A DNA stretch of 64,000 bases from Prunus persica (GCF_000346465.2 NC_034012.1:18681924-18745923), one strand, 5' to 3'. Shown: positions 1-11,405, counted from the stretch's first letter. Program-made: numbers and translations. The notes: a model not told the origin generated them from the letters alone.

Positions 1-2528
1 TAGAATGCTCTGCCTCGGCATCCTCAAATAGGGCTAGTTCTGAGCTAGTCAGCTCAGCCCTTGGACCCCCTTGTTGCTTCTGCGCCAAGGCAATGCTCTC
101 TGCAATCACCTCAGCAGGGATCTCCTCATACAAAACAGAGGTCAGAACAGAAGGAATGGGGCAAGAAGGAAATTGATGCAAATCACAGAGATAAAACTCA
201 CCTCCCCTTCCACCACTGCCGTTTTTTCCTGAGGCGTTTCTTCCAGCTCCTCCAATTCTTTTTCCTGCTCCACCTCCTCAAAAGCCTCTCGCAGCTCTTC
301 ATCCGTCCCAGAGGTAGTGGTGGGAACTGCTGCCGTTTCTTCCGCAGCAACATACTCCTCCTCACTCCTCTTTCTAGGTTTTTTCAACTTGGTAGGAGGA
401 GGGGAAGGACTTCCAGCTGCACAGAACAAAAAGCAGTATTAGGGAAAAGAAGGCAAGACAGAATAAATCTAAAGGGAATGGTTGGAACATCACGAGCTTA
501 CCTGAAATACCAGGCCGCATGGTATTGTCCGAAGAAGGGGCAGGTCCTTTTCTTTTTCTTCTGCCAGAGAGAGCGGCCTCGGTAGGTGTTTGTTCTGTCT
601 GGACCTCATCTCTTTCATCTGCAGAAGGGAGCTCCAAGTCCCCGGCAGCAATAACAGAAGAGACTGCACCAAGGCATTAGACATTAGAAACCAATCCAGC
701 AGGAAAAGACAGAAGAGAATTAAAAGAAAAGACTTACCAATCACTTCTCCAGCATGAACAGACTGCCCACCTACGCTGGTCAAAGAAGGATCTGATACAG
801 ACAGAATAGACATTAGAAATCGATCATCAGGACAGAACGAATCCCAGACAGAATCAGAAATCTACCTTCTATGATTTGCGCGTTGATATCCTTGATAGTC
901 TGGATCATATGCGTCTTGGCATCCCCATCCGCAAAAACGACCCAGTTTTCCCAACCATCGAACAGCACCTTGAGGGAAGTAACAGAAGCAGGCAGACTTT
1001 GGAATCTGGCTTTCCACCATGCGTCAAAGTCGGCAGAACTGCAGGAATTCAGCTCCCACGAGGGATAGAGGGCATCCGTGCTGTTGTTGATTTTGTTCAC
1101 TGCACACCGGGCATCCTTGTGCACCTCCAGATCATCTGCATCCCTCCAAGAAGAGGCCCGGTTACAACTCCGATATGATTTCAGCGGAATGAGTTGGGGA
1201 CAACCAAGCTGCCTTGCGCAGAAGTTGGGATGGTAGACTTCTGCCCCCAGATGATAGTTTGGAGGTTTGCCCCCACCATGGGGTAGATCTCTGGGCAGAG
1301 TAATGCTCAGAAATTTCCTCCTGAAATCTGTTCTGGCGGCTTCATCTTCTGGCTCCTTCTCAAACAACCGAAATCCGGTCTGGAACCAAGGATAGGTCCG
1401 CCTGATCACCACTTGCCACTGAGCTGCCGACCTTTTTGTACAATGCCTGAAGAGCATCAAATACTCCTCAATAGAACGCTTGGGCACTTCTGCCGACATC
1501 AGAGGAAGAGCCAGGACTTGATCTTCAGCCAGAACTATGTCTGGGAACCTTAGTTCTGGAAAATAAACTTGCAGCCAGATCTGGATAATCCAGAATGCGC
1601 CAGGGGCTGACAGGTTCAATGGGTTCTCCAGGGTGGCAGTGTGCAGATTCTTGAAAAGATGAGCCAGAACTGTAGGCCCGAGCCCCACATCAGTGTGATT
1701 GTGAAGTGCTTCTGCCAAGTGTCTATACTTTAGCAGAACTGCAGAAGACCGATTGGGGAGAACGAACCGATTCAGCCAATACAGAAGGAACAACATATGT
1801 TGCTGATCCTTGTCCTTCTCAGCACTGAATTTCTTCAAATAGTTGGAGAAAGAGCAGTTCTGGTTGATCACGGCTGGAGGGATAGTAAAAGGAGTGGCCA
1901 CTTTCTCTTGATTCCTTCGCCTGTGATAATCTCCAAAGGCATCAACAGGCCTACCATGGGGCCTGAACCCAAAAATCTGAGCCATATCCAGCAAGGTTGG
2001 CGCCATAGGACCCACACGGAAATCAAATGTATTGCTGGCAGAATTCCAGAAGCATAAAGCAGCAGCAAGCAGATTCTCATCTCTGTTAATCGATTGTTTG
2101 GACAGAAAAATGGCGTCATAAATCCCAGCTCTCCTCCAGTGACCCCCATATCTCGGGAGAAGTTTATCAATCCAGTCTGCCCATTTGACCGGACTATTCC
2201 TCACCTCGCTGGACGGGAAGGACCGGCTCAAATTCTTGCTAACCCAAGAATAAGAAGCCAGGGCAGAAGAGCTCTCAAAACACAAAGGAGCCTCGGCATC
2301 CTTTCTTAGCAATTCTGCCATCTCAGCTGGAACAGGACCAAACCAGTGAGGCCCTAACACTAGGGTGTTCTCGAACAGATGAAGGACATTCTCGTCCAGA
2401 TTCTTCTGGGCAAAGGGATGAAGCTTGCTCCTGATTTCTATCGCGTGAGCATCAATCCCGCTCCCAGTGATATAATCGGGAGGAACTGGAGCGGAAGAAG
2501 ACTGAGCGCGGGACCTTGGGGAAGACAT
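1..2528 (-). CDS. Plant mobile domain (aminotransferase-like) protein, antisense within a retrotransposon; partial at left edge
   Basis: Five exons can be read on the minus strand: 866-2528, 738-791, 502-663, 202-416 and <1-124. All have GT donors and AG acceptors, and the reading phases join without a stop. The start is the ATG at 2528 (MSSPRSRAQ). Exon 1 encodes about 554 residues of plant mobile domain; the diagnostic stretch is FWNSASNTFDFRVGPMAPTL followed by GFRPHGRPV. Later exons encode a basic KKPRKR-type segment, likely nuclear localising, and an acidic, Glu-rich stretch. The C terminus is outside the window. PMD proteins (for example MAIL/MAIN) are host nuclear proteins related to proteins carried by some transposons. 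The frame is clean, unlike most other mobile-element genes here, which suggests recent or maintained function. Exon 5's acceptor (TATGAG) is the least certain junction. Confidence 0.75.
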
Positions 2529-2874
2529 TTCTGATTCAAGGGAAGAAGCAGAAGAAAGGGAGGTCTGAAGAAAGCTATGGAAATCTCGAAGAAGAAACTC
2601 GCAGGAACAAGAGTCGGAAGGTTTAGGGTTTTCTTTTCAGAAGCTATGAATTTGAATTTCTTTTAAAAGAAGGGCTCGAAAACGTGGGAAGAAGAAGATG
2701 GGACGGCACCTGATGATTATTAGCTAGTAACTAGCTAATAACTAGCCGTTTTCCCACGAACTCTAATTCGTAGCAGGCAAACGTGGCAGACGTGGGCAAA
2801 AACACGGAAGAAACTGGCGCGCGAATTAAATGGCAAAACATTAAGTCTGAAACCGTTCCAAAAACGATTCAGAC
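2529..2874. other. Spacer between the antisense gene start and the retrotransposon purine tract
   Basis: This stretch holds the presumed 5' untranslated and promoter region of the antisense PMD gene. A short palindromic stretch near 2720-2745 repeats agctagtaactagctaata. I see no further coding sequence. Confidence 0.4.
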
Positions 2875-2885
2875 TTAGGGGGCAT
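2875..2885 (+). other. Polypurine tract of the retrotransposon
   Basis: The sequence ttagggggcat lies immediately before the TG that opens the LTR. This is where plus-strand DNA synthesis is primed in LTR elements. It fixes the element's orientation as plus. The minus-oriented element at the right end has a similar tract (tagagggcatt on its strand). Confidence 0.7.
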
Positions 2886-4425
2886 TGTTTGGGCCCAAAT
2901 TCGGCACGCCCAAGAACAATAGACAGGCCCATGATAAAATTGCCTGCCCAGCCCAGAGACTTGAGAAAAACAAAAATAAGATCTAGACAGATTGGGCTTC
3001 ACACCAAGAATGTTGGAAATAAAGCCTCAGCCCAAAGAAAGCCCAGGTGTGGAAACTTTCGAAATAGGCTTCAAAGATCAGCCCGTAATTTTCGTTAGAT
3101 TCAAACCCAAGGGATCAAAGACACACCCACGTGATTGCCTCAACTTTGGAAAAGTCAGCAATTCCAACTAAAATTTAAAAATGTGAGAGGGACGTCTCTG
3201 AAACACTGCCAATTGAAGATCAAAAACCCATCTGTGTTCAAGATTTTGCTCCAAATCAATACACCATCTCCCAAGGAATTCACGGATCACGCTTTCTAAA
3301 TTAGAACGGGAAACAGGGAACCACTCAGAAAATACAAAAGAAAAAGAGCCAAATCGCCATAAAAAGCCCACACAGACGGTGGCGTTGGTTGAATTAGAAA
3401 GCTACCACCCAGGAAACCAAGGAAGGGACTGTTTTTAGGAGGTGACTGCTCAGAACCTATCTGCCTTGATTGATAAGAAACCCTTCTTACTTTACATTAT
3501 AAGAGATCTTTTTTTTTTGCCGCCCATTGTTTAGGATTAAAAATGACCTCCTTAGGAGGGTCTCTTATAAAAGCGAAAGAAGGCAAAGAAACAAAGGATA
3601 CTCAATTCATCAATCAATAAAAAAAAAAACAAACAAGAAAACAGCTTTAGATCAGAATTCCAAAGTTCAGACTTAGAAAATAAGTCTTCTGAAAACGAGA
3701 TCCCTCTCGTTACAAATTTGGTTCAGCAAAAGCCAAGACAAACATAGTTTGAGTTTTCACAAATATGAAAACCTCAACAAATTTTATAGCATAGTTCCAG
3801 CTTGCTAAATCCTCGAGAATAGCCACTTCTGTCCCTTCAAACTGAAGAAGCTGCAGTTCTGCCTGCTCAAAAGTCTCCCAAGGCTTGAAGTAGATTGAAG
3901 CTCTGCCAAAATTGAACTTTGGTATCGATTTACAGCTGAAGCCAAGCAGCTAAAGTTGTTGACAACACAGTCCAGCATAGACATACCCAGTCCAGCCCGG
4001 ATAAGAAGTTTCTACCCAGGCAGAAATGGGATTCCAGCCATCTTTTTGCCTTTCTAGAGTTGATTTCTCCCTTCTTAATTTTGTAAAAGGCAGTTCTGCC
4101 TGAAACAGTCTACTTTATTATCTATTCTGGCCAGAACAACCATTTGATACTAAGATAAATTATGAAAGTCCTCACCAGTCTGAGGCAAGAAAAGAACTTA
4201 CTTGGGAGATATTCCTCACCCAAATTCACAATCATTTGTTTTAGAAGTCAGTAACTTGAGGCGCAAGTTATCCACTCTAAAAATAAAGTCTGCTAGAATT
4301 TACATTGCTAGCAGTGGCACGCTCACACACCAAAGAAAGCTGACTTGTCGACCAACAAGTGGTCTCCAAGACAGTGGGGAACTTCGCCCTTCCACCTCAG
4401 GAGTAAACACGAAAACGGGTGAACA
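2886..4425 (+). repeat. 3' LTR (1540 bp) of the PMD-carrying retrotransposon
   Basis: It begins TGTTTGGGC and ends CGGGTGAACA. A diverged copy with the same ends lies at 17648-19340, and long stretches (for example 3480-4420 against 18300-19340) align by eye. It contains a TATA box at 3566 and an AATAAA signal near 3615. No coding sequence is convincing within it. Confidence 0.88.
3566..3573 (+). promoter_or_regulatory. TATA box in the LTR
   Basis: TATAAAAG lies in the middle of the LTR, followed by an A-rich leader. The homologous solo LTR has TATAAATA at 18387, so the element is conserved between copies. It probably sets the transcription start of the retroelement. Confidence 0.55.
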
Positions 4426-4438
4426 GTATTCTTCTCCA

Positions 4439-4621
4439 CAGTCCCGATCTCTTGGACCACAGGAGTCCAAGAGATTGTGGTCACCCACCGTTGGATATTA
4501 ATCCAATGGTTCAAAAAAGTTTCTTAAAAGGAGTGCAAGAGTGAGTGAACCGTTGAATTTACATCCAACGATGAGTGACCACAAATCTCTTGGACCCCTG
4601 TAGTCCAAGAGATCAGGACTG
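4439..4621. mobile_element. Hairpin MITE with 10-bp target duplication
   Basis: The 183-bp sequence is almost wholly an inverted repeat: the left half (cagtcccgatctcttggac...) matches the reverse complement of the right half (...gtccaagagatcaggactg) over about 80 bases. It is flanked on both sides by ttcttctcca (4429-4438 and 4622-4631), a 10-bp direct repeat. A 9-11 bp duplication points to a Mutator-type transposase. It sits beside the end of the 3' LTR. The transcript would fold into a long hairpin. Confidence 0.85.
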
Positions 4622-4888
4622 TTCTTCTCCAATAGTAATGTATTTATAAAGATGTACAAAATGATAAACCCCTAAAAGGGTTAGAAATCCTAATTACAAT
4701 AGAATTATACAAAGGTAAGTACTTACCAAAAAAATAAAATAAAATAAAATTTATTCGTGAAATATTCTAGTGAACACCACCCACCTCAAGAATGAACCCC
4801 ATTCCTCCAATATCAGTTATCAAGAATCATAATAAATGATTTTATAAGTGCCTCGCCTAACTTTTGATTCTTCTAATGACAGTTTACT

Positions 4889-6637
4889 AACTTAGAATTG
4901 GAGAGAATATGAATCGGGGTGAGCATGGGTTGCTCCAAGGTGGTATTCCTTATATTAGTAATATTGCAAACAAGGAAGTAGTCATGATTGGAGAAATTAT
5001 AGAATGGTACGGTATCACAATGTCACCTCGTGATATTCCCATTCAAAATTTGCTGCATGTTATATTATTATAAAAATAAAATAAAACTCTTTATACAACT
5101 GAATTTAAAAATCTATTTTACATTTTCAACTTAAAAAATAAAAGAACTTGAAAAAGGAAAGGAAAAAGGAGCAACCCTAATTAACAACCACCTTTCTCGC
5201 GGACAATGCCCTCTACCATCATTGTCTGCCATGGATGTCGCTCATCTTTGTTTATTCCCATATTTCATATTTGTTCACCTCAATTTCTCAATACAACCTT
5301 AAACATGAAAAGGATGCTTGGGAATCTAGCATACCTAATAATTACACCTAGGTCTCTCTCAATCTAGGATTCAATGAAATATATTGAGGATCCATAAGGG
5401 AGTGGGTTTATGATTTTAAGGAACATGTTGAACCATTTATGGTCCTGCAAGGCCAAGAACATACAATTTCGAAGCCAAGAAGTCTAAAATCTTCTGATAG
5501 ATTTCCATGGCAGGTAGTTGGGGTGGGGCGTTGTAGAGAGGTGATTGCTTCTTCTTTTTTTTTTTTCCTGAATTTTTTAATTTTAAAGATAAGAATTAAA
5601 TCCAGGTTGTAAAAACATAGACATGTAGCCTAGGTGAATTGAAATTTTGTGGCCTAAAATAATCCCACTGCCCACGTGATCACCATATCTCATCCAAATA
5701 CCATTAGTTAACAAACATACTTGATACCCCACGTGTCTCACCAATTTAAAAAATACAAAATACAAACTAACCCCGCACCACACGGGACCACCCCTAATAC
5801 AAACTAATATCATTTCATTCTCTCTTGCTGAGTTACCCAACCCCTTCTCTTCGAGACTTCCACCCATGTTCTTGAAGACTTACTTAAAGCAAACTAAGGT
5901 AATCTTCAATCCTTTATTTTCTTTAATTTTCTTTTTTAAATTTATTGATGTTGAAATTTTGGAGATTGTTTAGGGTTTATGAAGTATAATTAAGGATTTA
6001 CAATTGAGTTGACATTCTATACTACTTGATTGATAGATTAATCCGTTTGGTGCTAACTTTTCCTATGTCTACAACAACCACAAAATGAGCATTTTCATTT
6101 ATGAGACTTTTTAAAAATCAACTTCGGAACAAGATAAGTGATGAGTTTCTTGCTGATTGTATGTTACTTCATTTTGAAAGAGAATTTACTGATAATATAG
6201 ATAATGAATCAATAATTAATGATTTTAACTCTATGAAGACTCGAAGGGTGCAACTTATGTAAGTATTATTCGTATTTGTATTTTGCATTGCATGTTTGTT
6301 TCTTCTTCTTGTCTTTTTTTTTTCCTTACTAGTTTCTATCTACATGTACTATGCATTTTGAGGGGTTGCTATCAATGAAATGCATTTGTACCATCGAGTT
6401 TTCTATAATTTTGTACGTAAGGTAAATTAGCCCATGACATTTTGAAATCTTAGTCTATCCCTGAGCATCACGAGCTGACGTGGTGATATCGTATCATTCT
6501 ATAATTTCTTCTAATAATATATTTTTATTAACTTAGAATTAAAGAGAATATGAATCGGGGTGAGCATAGGCCACTCCAAGGTGGTACTTCTTATATTAGT
6601 AATATTTATTGTAAACAAGGGAGTAGTCATGATTGAG
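4889..6637. mobile_element. Decayed hAT-type element with flanking direct repeats
   Basis: Inner inverted repeats lie at 4991-5038 and 6466-6509 (gaaattatagaatggtacgg against the reverse complement of the right end, roughly 80% by eye). Outside them lies a direct repeat of about 100 bp (4889-4990 and 6530-6637, sharing gagaatatgaatcggggtga). Inside is the last part of a hAT transposase (6122-6262). The remaining interior, 5039-6115, shows no coding sequence. The long direct flanks are far too long for a hAT target duplication (8 bp), so the arrangement needs another explanation. Confidence 0.5.
6122..6262 (+). pseudogene. C-terminal remnant of a hAT (TTF/ZMYM1-like) transposase
   Basis: The frame starting at 6122 reads LRNKISDEFLADCML followed by IDNESIINDFNSMKTRRVQL and a stop at 6260. 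This resembles the tail after the dimerisation domain in TTF-type zinc-finger hAT transposases. Only about 46 residues remain. A larger fragment of a similar transposase, lacking this tail, lies at 14440-15540. Confidence 0.6.
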
Positions 6638-6984
6638 AATCATTTATGTTAGCTGCTTTATGTGAATAGTGTCAGAATAACCAAAAGTATAGCATTTTTG
6701 GAGAAAGCCCTCACAGTTTCATTAGGTGAATCATCCACCTCCTTAAACCGATTACAATAACCCATGTGTTTGAGTTAGACAACTTGAGCACCAAGGACAA
6801 GCAAAACAATACAACATTGGAAAGTACAGAAAATCTAAAATACCAAACATACTAAAGGTACTTCTGCAAATCCTAGTTTAATTTGAAACATAAAACCAAG
6901 GTAACATATTCAGAAAGTTAGCAAGCCTAGTCGACCGACAGTGAAGGACAGGCAACTGGTAGCTATGTCTCAAACTCTTTCAAG
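6638..6984. other. Intergenic / 3' flank of the desaturase gene
   Basis: No coding sequence or clear repeat is seen. The part nearest 6984 is probably the desaturase 3' untranslated region. Confidence 0.4.
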
Positions 6985-8639
6985 TTAATGTGAAGTAGCC
7001 ATCATTTCACTGTTTAAAGCCTTTCGTCGCTTTTGAGACTCAGTTGGTGTTTTTACATCTGTTGCCAATCCAAGTAGTTGGAAAAATCTTATTACATACC
7101 AAGTAAAGTCAATTTGCCACCATTCCAAACCTTGTCGAGCTGAGTAATCAAAAGCATGGTGATTGTTGTGCCATCCTTCTCCAAGTGCAAACAAACCCAA
7201 CCACCTAAACGTACAATCGCAGAAAAATATTTAATATCCCTCATCATGAAGAAGAACATTTAATAATTATCGCAACTTCCATATTTATTCAAAATGTACC
7301 AATTGTTCCTTGACATATCACCAGTGTGATATACTTGTTCACCCCACATGTGACCAGCTGAATTTACTAACAAAGTACTGTGGAAAACGCATACCATCCT
7401 TACACCCTGCAATGTAAAAAGAAATTTATGTTAAATTTCAAAGAGACAGGTCAGCAATCCACTTCTACTACGCTTTGAATATTGGATTCATGTATGGTTC
7501 ATGACTATTTAGTCTTTACGTTCAATCAAATATTCCAATGGTTTGGTAAAAGCCACCAAGAAAACCTTAATATGGTTGGAACATTTATGGCCTTTTATTT
7601 TTAAAAGTAAATAAATAAAGAAGGCAGGAAGAAATCTCACCATCCCCCACACCAAGAAGGGAACTCCACCGGCGGCATATAGTAAACTTCCAAGTAGAAC
7701 AACCGAATGCAGAAGATAAGTACGATGAAGAAACATATAGAAGGCTTGCCTTTTCAAATCTTCAACGTTCTTCAGTCCTCCGTACTGCAAAAGTTTCCAT
7801 TTAGAACTTGAGCAAAATTATAGCGTAAGCAAATATATTTGTTTTAGAAAGAGAGAGAGTTGGGTTTGGTATTTTTACTTTTCCAAACCGAGAGCCGCTA
7901 TCGAGGATCCAACCCATGTGACTAAACCAAAATCCTTGACGAGGGCTATGTACATCTTTCTCAGTATCAGTAAACTGGTGATGATATCGGTGAGAGCTCA
8001 CCCATTCTATTGGACTTCCCTGCAAAACCAAACAAGCAAAACACAAACCCGTACTTCTTTTGGTTTTTTTCTTTTTTAATATAAGAGATAATGTACTTTA
8101 ATCTAATCTAAATTACAGAAATGGAGATTCGAACTCTGGTACAGAGTGGGAAAGAGATAATGTACTTTAATCTAATCTAAATTATAAGAAAGGAGATTCG
8201 AACTCGGGTACAGAGTGGGGAGCACATCAGTTATAACCAACATGTACTTCTCATGTATTTAGAATAATCAATCTACTGCTTATACAAATCACATAAAAAT
8301 AGCCAAAAAAATGTAGCAAAATTATGTTGCTCAACGTTAAAATTCACATACCTGAAGTGAGAGAACCCCGAAGTAAGCAAACAAGTACTCGAGCCATTTC
8401 GGAAGACGAAAACTCTTGTGAGCAAGATTTCTATGGAAAGACAAAGTCACTCCAAAACCCGTCACGAGATAGAGAGCACAGGCCACCCAAAACGCAGGCC
8501 ACGTGAAATGAAACGGTGCCATGACACAAAGGCAATGCAGAATGAAAAACACAACTGCAGTGGCTATGTCTAGTAAATTCCATTTCCTTCCCCAAAATTC
8601 CAGGCAGGGCATCATCACAATATTAACCAAAAGCCCCAT
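6985..8639 (-). CDS. Membrane fatty acid desaturase, ADS/FAD5 (delta-9/delta-7) family
   Basis: Five exons on the minus strand, 8352-8639, 7879-8019, 7641-7784, 7300-7406 and 6985-7204, join in frame with GT-AG introns into 299 residues. The three histidine boxes of the membrane desaturases are present: HRNLAH (exon 1), HRYHHQ (exon 2) and HNNHH in GEGWHNNHHAF (exon 5). They bind the di-iron centre that inserts a cis double bond into acyl chains. Hydrophobic segments surround the boxes. Five exons and about 300 residues fit Arabidopsis ADS1-like proteins. I chose ATG 8639; there is no plastid transit peptide, so an ER acyl-CoA type is favoured. However, a splice-acceptor-like GTGCAG lies just upstream (about 8658-8663), so a further 5' exon is possible. 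No stop or frameshift was found. Confidence 0.88.
8083..8220. repeat. Tandem duplication (2 x 69 bp) in a desaturase intron
   Basis: Two adjacent copies, 8083-8151 and 8152-8220, both run from aagagataatgtactttaat to gtacagagtggg. They differ at only a few bases. They lie in intron 1 of the desaturase. Confidence 0.85.
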
Positions 8640-8663
8640 CGATCCTCTTTCTAATTTCTGCAC

Positions 8664-9351
8664 AAGTTGTAAACTAGATGTAGAAGCTGTTTATACCAAC
8701 TATAAATAATGGACGTAACGTTATGTGAAAGTGCTTTTGTGTTCAGAAAAAGTTGGTTGCTTGTTCCATAAAGTGAAGTAATTTAATTAATACAGCTTAT
8801 TTTGTCAGGATAGGGTAGGTAACTGCTGAACAAATTTAATACCACAGTTTTGACCATTATTAGTAACTGTATTGGTGGATTTTAAAAAGAATTTAACTAA
8901 ACTATTTAAATGAATATGAGAAATCAGATGGGTGAATTAATGACATCATGTGTCGTGGTATTAGGATCATATTGGAAATTGTAATTTATGTACGTCCATA
9001 TTTAATTTATCTTCTACTTTAAACCTCATAAATTTATCAATAATACTATACACATGATATTTAGGACTAATGATGCTATGATACTTAGACCCAATAAGCA
9101 ATTATTATGTAACGTGTCACATTTCATTCACAAAAAAAATTAGTATGTTACGTTAATTAGTTTTTTTATTAAACAATTTTTGTCAATGAGATTTGAACTT
9201 AGAGACCTCCTCCAACAAAGTGAATACTAGTGTCACTAGACCAAGCACATTAGTTGGTAATAAAAAGTTAACATAGTTGGTGCTTCCTACTAATTTAACA
9301 TACATTTTTAAGAAGTCCATAAATTTCTAGGAGTATATAGTGAGGGTTTAA
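8664..9351. other. Upstream region of the desaturase, no gene seen
   Basis: AT-rich sequence without a convincing frame. It should contain the desaturase promoter; no single TATA box stands out. Confidence 0.4.
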
Positions 9352-9378
9352 ATATATATATATATATATATATATATA
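9352..9378. repeat. (AT)n microsatellite
   Basis: About 13 AT units in a row, followed by taaagaatc. Confidence 0.85.
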
Positions 9379-9899
9379 AAGAATCTTACCAAAAGAAAAA
9401 AGTATATATAGAGAATGTTGAATATAAAAACTTAAGGAATTTATAAAATGGTAGGTTTTATGGAGTTTAGAAAACTTTTTATTGTACCTACAAAAACCAT
9501 TGAAATATCTCTACATTTCTCTTCATCGGTCTCATTCATATTCTTGATTCTCTTACATTTACTAACACATAGTCCAATTGAAATTAAAAAATATGCAGGT
9601 TATACATCAGGCTTTTGTTTCCCTCTTTTCGGCCGGGTAGGCCGATTGAAGGAGTTTTTGGTCCTTCTTTAATTGAATGCGAGGCGTGCCACCACCAAGC
9701 CACGAATTATGCTTGAATGGAATGTGATTAGATGATGCGCCCGAAATTTAACTTTAATCAAACGATTATTCTATAGAGCAAGGGACCTCCTCATGGCCTA
9801 GGTTCTTTCACTACCTCGGAGTCAAGGCTTTATATGAGCAACCAAATGATATGAAGTGGGTGGAGATAAAGATTGAATGTGAAGTGTAATGAAACGAAG
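9379..9899. other. No gene seen
   Basis: Low-complexity, AT-rich sequence passing into text that looks like a retroelement leader near 9680-9890. I cannot assign it to a family. Confidence 0.3.
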
Positions 9900-10095
9900 A
9901 ACACGTGCGTAAAGTAAAAGGTGCTTGAATTTAAATATAATTGAAAGATAAGTGCAGAAAGTAAAATGCATAAAATAAATAATTTAAAGACGAGTGCGTA
10001 ATTTGCATAAAATAAAGAATGTAAAGACGAGTGCGTAATGTAAATTGGTAAATTAAATAATTAAAATGCGAGTGCGTAAAGTAAAGGGCGAAAAG
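9900..10095 (+). repeat. Imperfect short tandem repeat (about 39 bp period)
   Basis: The motif gagtgcgtaa recurs near 9990, 10030 and 10070, each time inside a unit rich in taaag and aaataaa; a diverged unit (cacgtgcgtaaagta) lies near 9903. The surroundings may be part of an old LTR element, but I found no domain to prove it. Confidence 0.5.
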
Positions 10096-10604
10096 TAAAC
10101 TAGATTACGAAGAACAAAAAAGATAACATGAATTGAAGTTACTGTAATTAAAATAGAATTCAAAAACAAGAACAGAAATGTAAAGGCATAATTGAAATCT
10201 CAGAAACTAGAGAGGAAAAAGTAAGAACTAGGCTATGGCTACATTATGCTACTCCTAGGATAAAAATTGAAGAGAATGTAAAATGACAAGTTGTGTGTTG
10301 TGTCGAGGGTCCTTTCTCTCTTCCATAAGCTTGGTATTTATAGGGGCTTTGGTGCATCTCAATTTGGTCAGTCGTCAATTGGCCTTCAAATAAATCATAA
10401 TTGCTCCAAAATGTCTTCAATTCCTTGTCTCATGCATGTGATTTAATGTGAATAATAATATTTGATTTGATTTTCCTTCCATCATGAGCTCTCCCACAAT
10501 AACTTCGGTTGACCATCAAGCTGGCATAATTCCTTTTATATTTGAATTGTAACCTATGAGAAAATCCTCTTACGGATTATCTCTCTCTCCTTATTTAAGC
10601 ATTG

Positions 10605-10784
10605 GCTGATTTTATGCATTCGGCCGCTTTTAGTCATTCGACCGTATCTACATTTTCGGCTGCATATAGGCTCTCCACCACTTTTATGCTCTTGGCCATA
10701 TTGATGTGTTTGGCCAGATTGATGTATCCCGCCACATGTAGATATTCTGCAATATGTAGATATTCTGCCACATTTATGATTCTA
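10605..10784 (+). repeat. 18-bp minisatellite, ten diverged units
   Basis: Ten consecutive 18-base units fit exactly into 180 bases, each near the pattern gccrcwtttatgyattyg. Units 8 and 9 are the most alike (gccacatgtagatattct and gcaatatgtagatattct). Because 18 is a multiple of 3, frames through it show a six-residue periodicity on both strands. The longest such frame is short and has no host-gene features, so I treat it as repeat DNA. Confidence 0.85.
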
Positions 10785-11092
10785 GGCTTCCATCCGACCT
10801 TACTGATTTGGCCCACTAGTTGGGCTCAATGTTAATTTAATTGTCAAATCTTGGACCTGACCCGGTCAAATTTCAACCAGGCCCAAACAGCTTCATAATC
10901 TGATACCTAAAAGATTAGAAATTAGATTGATACAAAATTCTAATTCCTTATCTCCCCCTATTCATAACTTTGCTCATTCCAAGTAGTTGAAGAAGTCATT
11001 AGATCATCATAATCAACATCACCTTTGCTGTATCATATTTCAAATCTAGCATGCATACGTGGTACATAAGCCAACATGTAATTTTATCATTA

Positions 11093-11405
11093 GAGCATCC
11101 ACAATGGTTGTTTAATAGTTCAATAAATTGATATTTTTTGACATCTATTGAATTGAACTACAGTTTTACTTGCAATGGTACAGTTCAATAGCTTAAGATA
11201 AATAGTTATATCTACTTCCACATTTTTTTACATACTCAAATAAAATAAAAGGGATAAATTTAATAACACTAAAAATGGTACGATTGCAATATTCTCAAAG
11301 AGATCTTTAAAAAGAGACTAGTTTTGAATATATTTGAAAAAAAATTATTAATTTATGTATTTTTTTCTATTGCATTGAACTATTGAACAACCATTGCGGA
11401 TGTTC
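11093..11405. mobile_element. Tourist/Harbinger-type MITE
   Basis: The ends are inverted repeats: gagcatccacaatggttgtt at the left and the complement of aacaaccattgcggatgttc at the right. The element is flanked by TTA on both sides (11090-11092 and 11406-11408), as in PIF/Harbinger elements. It is 313 bp. A further related terminus (cattgcagatgctctta, about 11581-11597) suggests a second, partial relative just to the right. Confidence 0.75.

Larger units (their letters stand above)
1..4425 (+). mobile_element. 3' part of a Ty3-like LTR retrotransposon carrying an antisense PMD gene
   Basis: The segment ends in a long terminal repeat (2886-4425) that begins TG and ends CA. A purine-rich tract (2875-2885) directly abuts the LTR start, and the LTR has a forward TATA box, so the element runs left to right and this is its 3' LTR. 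The 5' LTR, gag and pol lie outside the window. A second copy of the same LTR stands alone at 17648-19340. Between the edge and the LTR lies a multi-exon gene on the opposite strand. In plant Ty3 elements, extra antisense ORFs between pol and the 3' LTR are known mainly from the Tat lineage; assignment to Tat is inference because no pol is visible here. The 5 bases after the LTR are gtatt, which should match the unseen left flank. Confidence 0.8.

Noticed and set aside
1797..2309. Several open frames on the plus strand opposite the PMD exon
   Set aside because: Shadow frames of the minus-strand coding exon; no domains.
10605..10784. Repeat array considered as a CRISPR-like array
   Set aside because: No spacers: units are directly adjacent and diverged, and the sequence is plant nuclear DNA.
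10602..10835. Open frame with a six-residue repeat
   Set aside because: The periodicity is fully explained by the 18-bp minisatellite; both strands show it.
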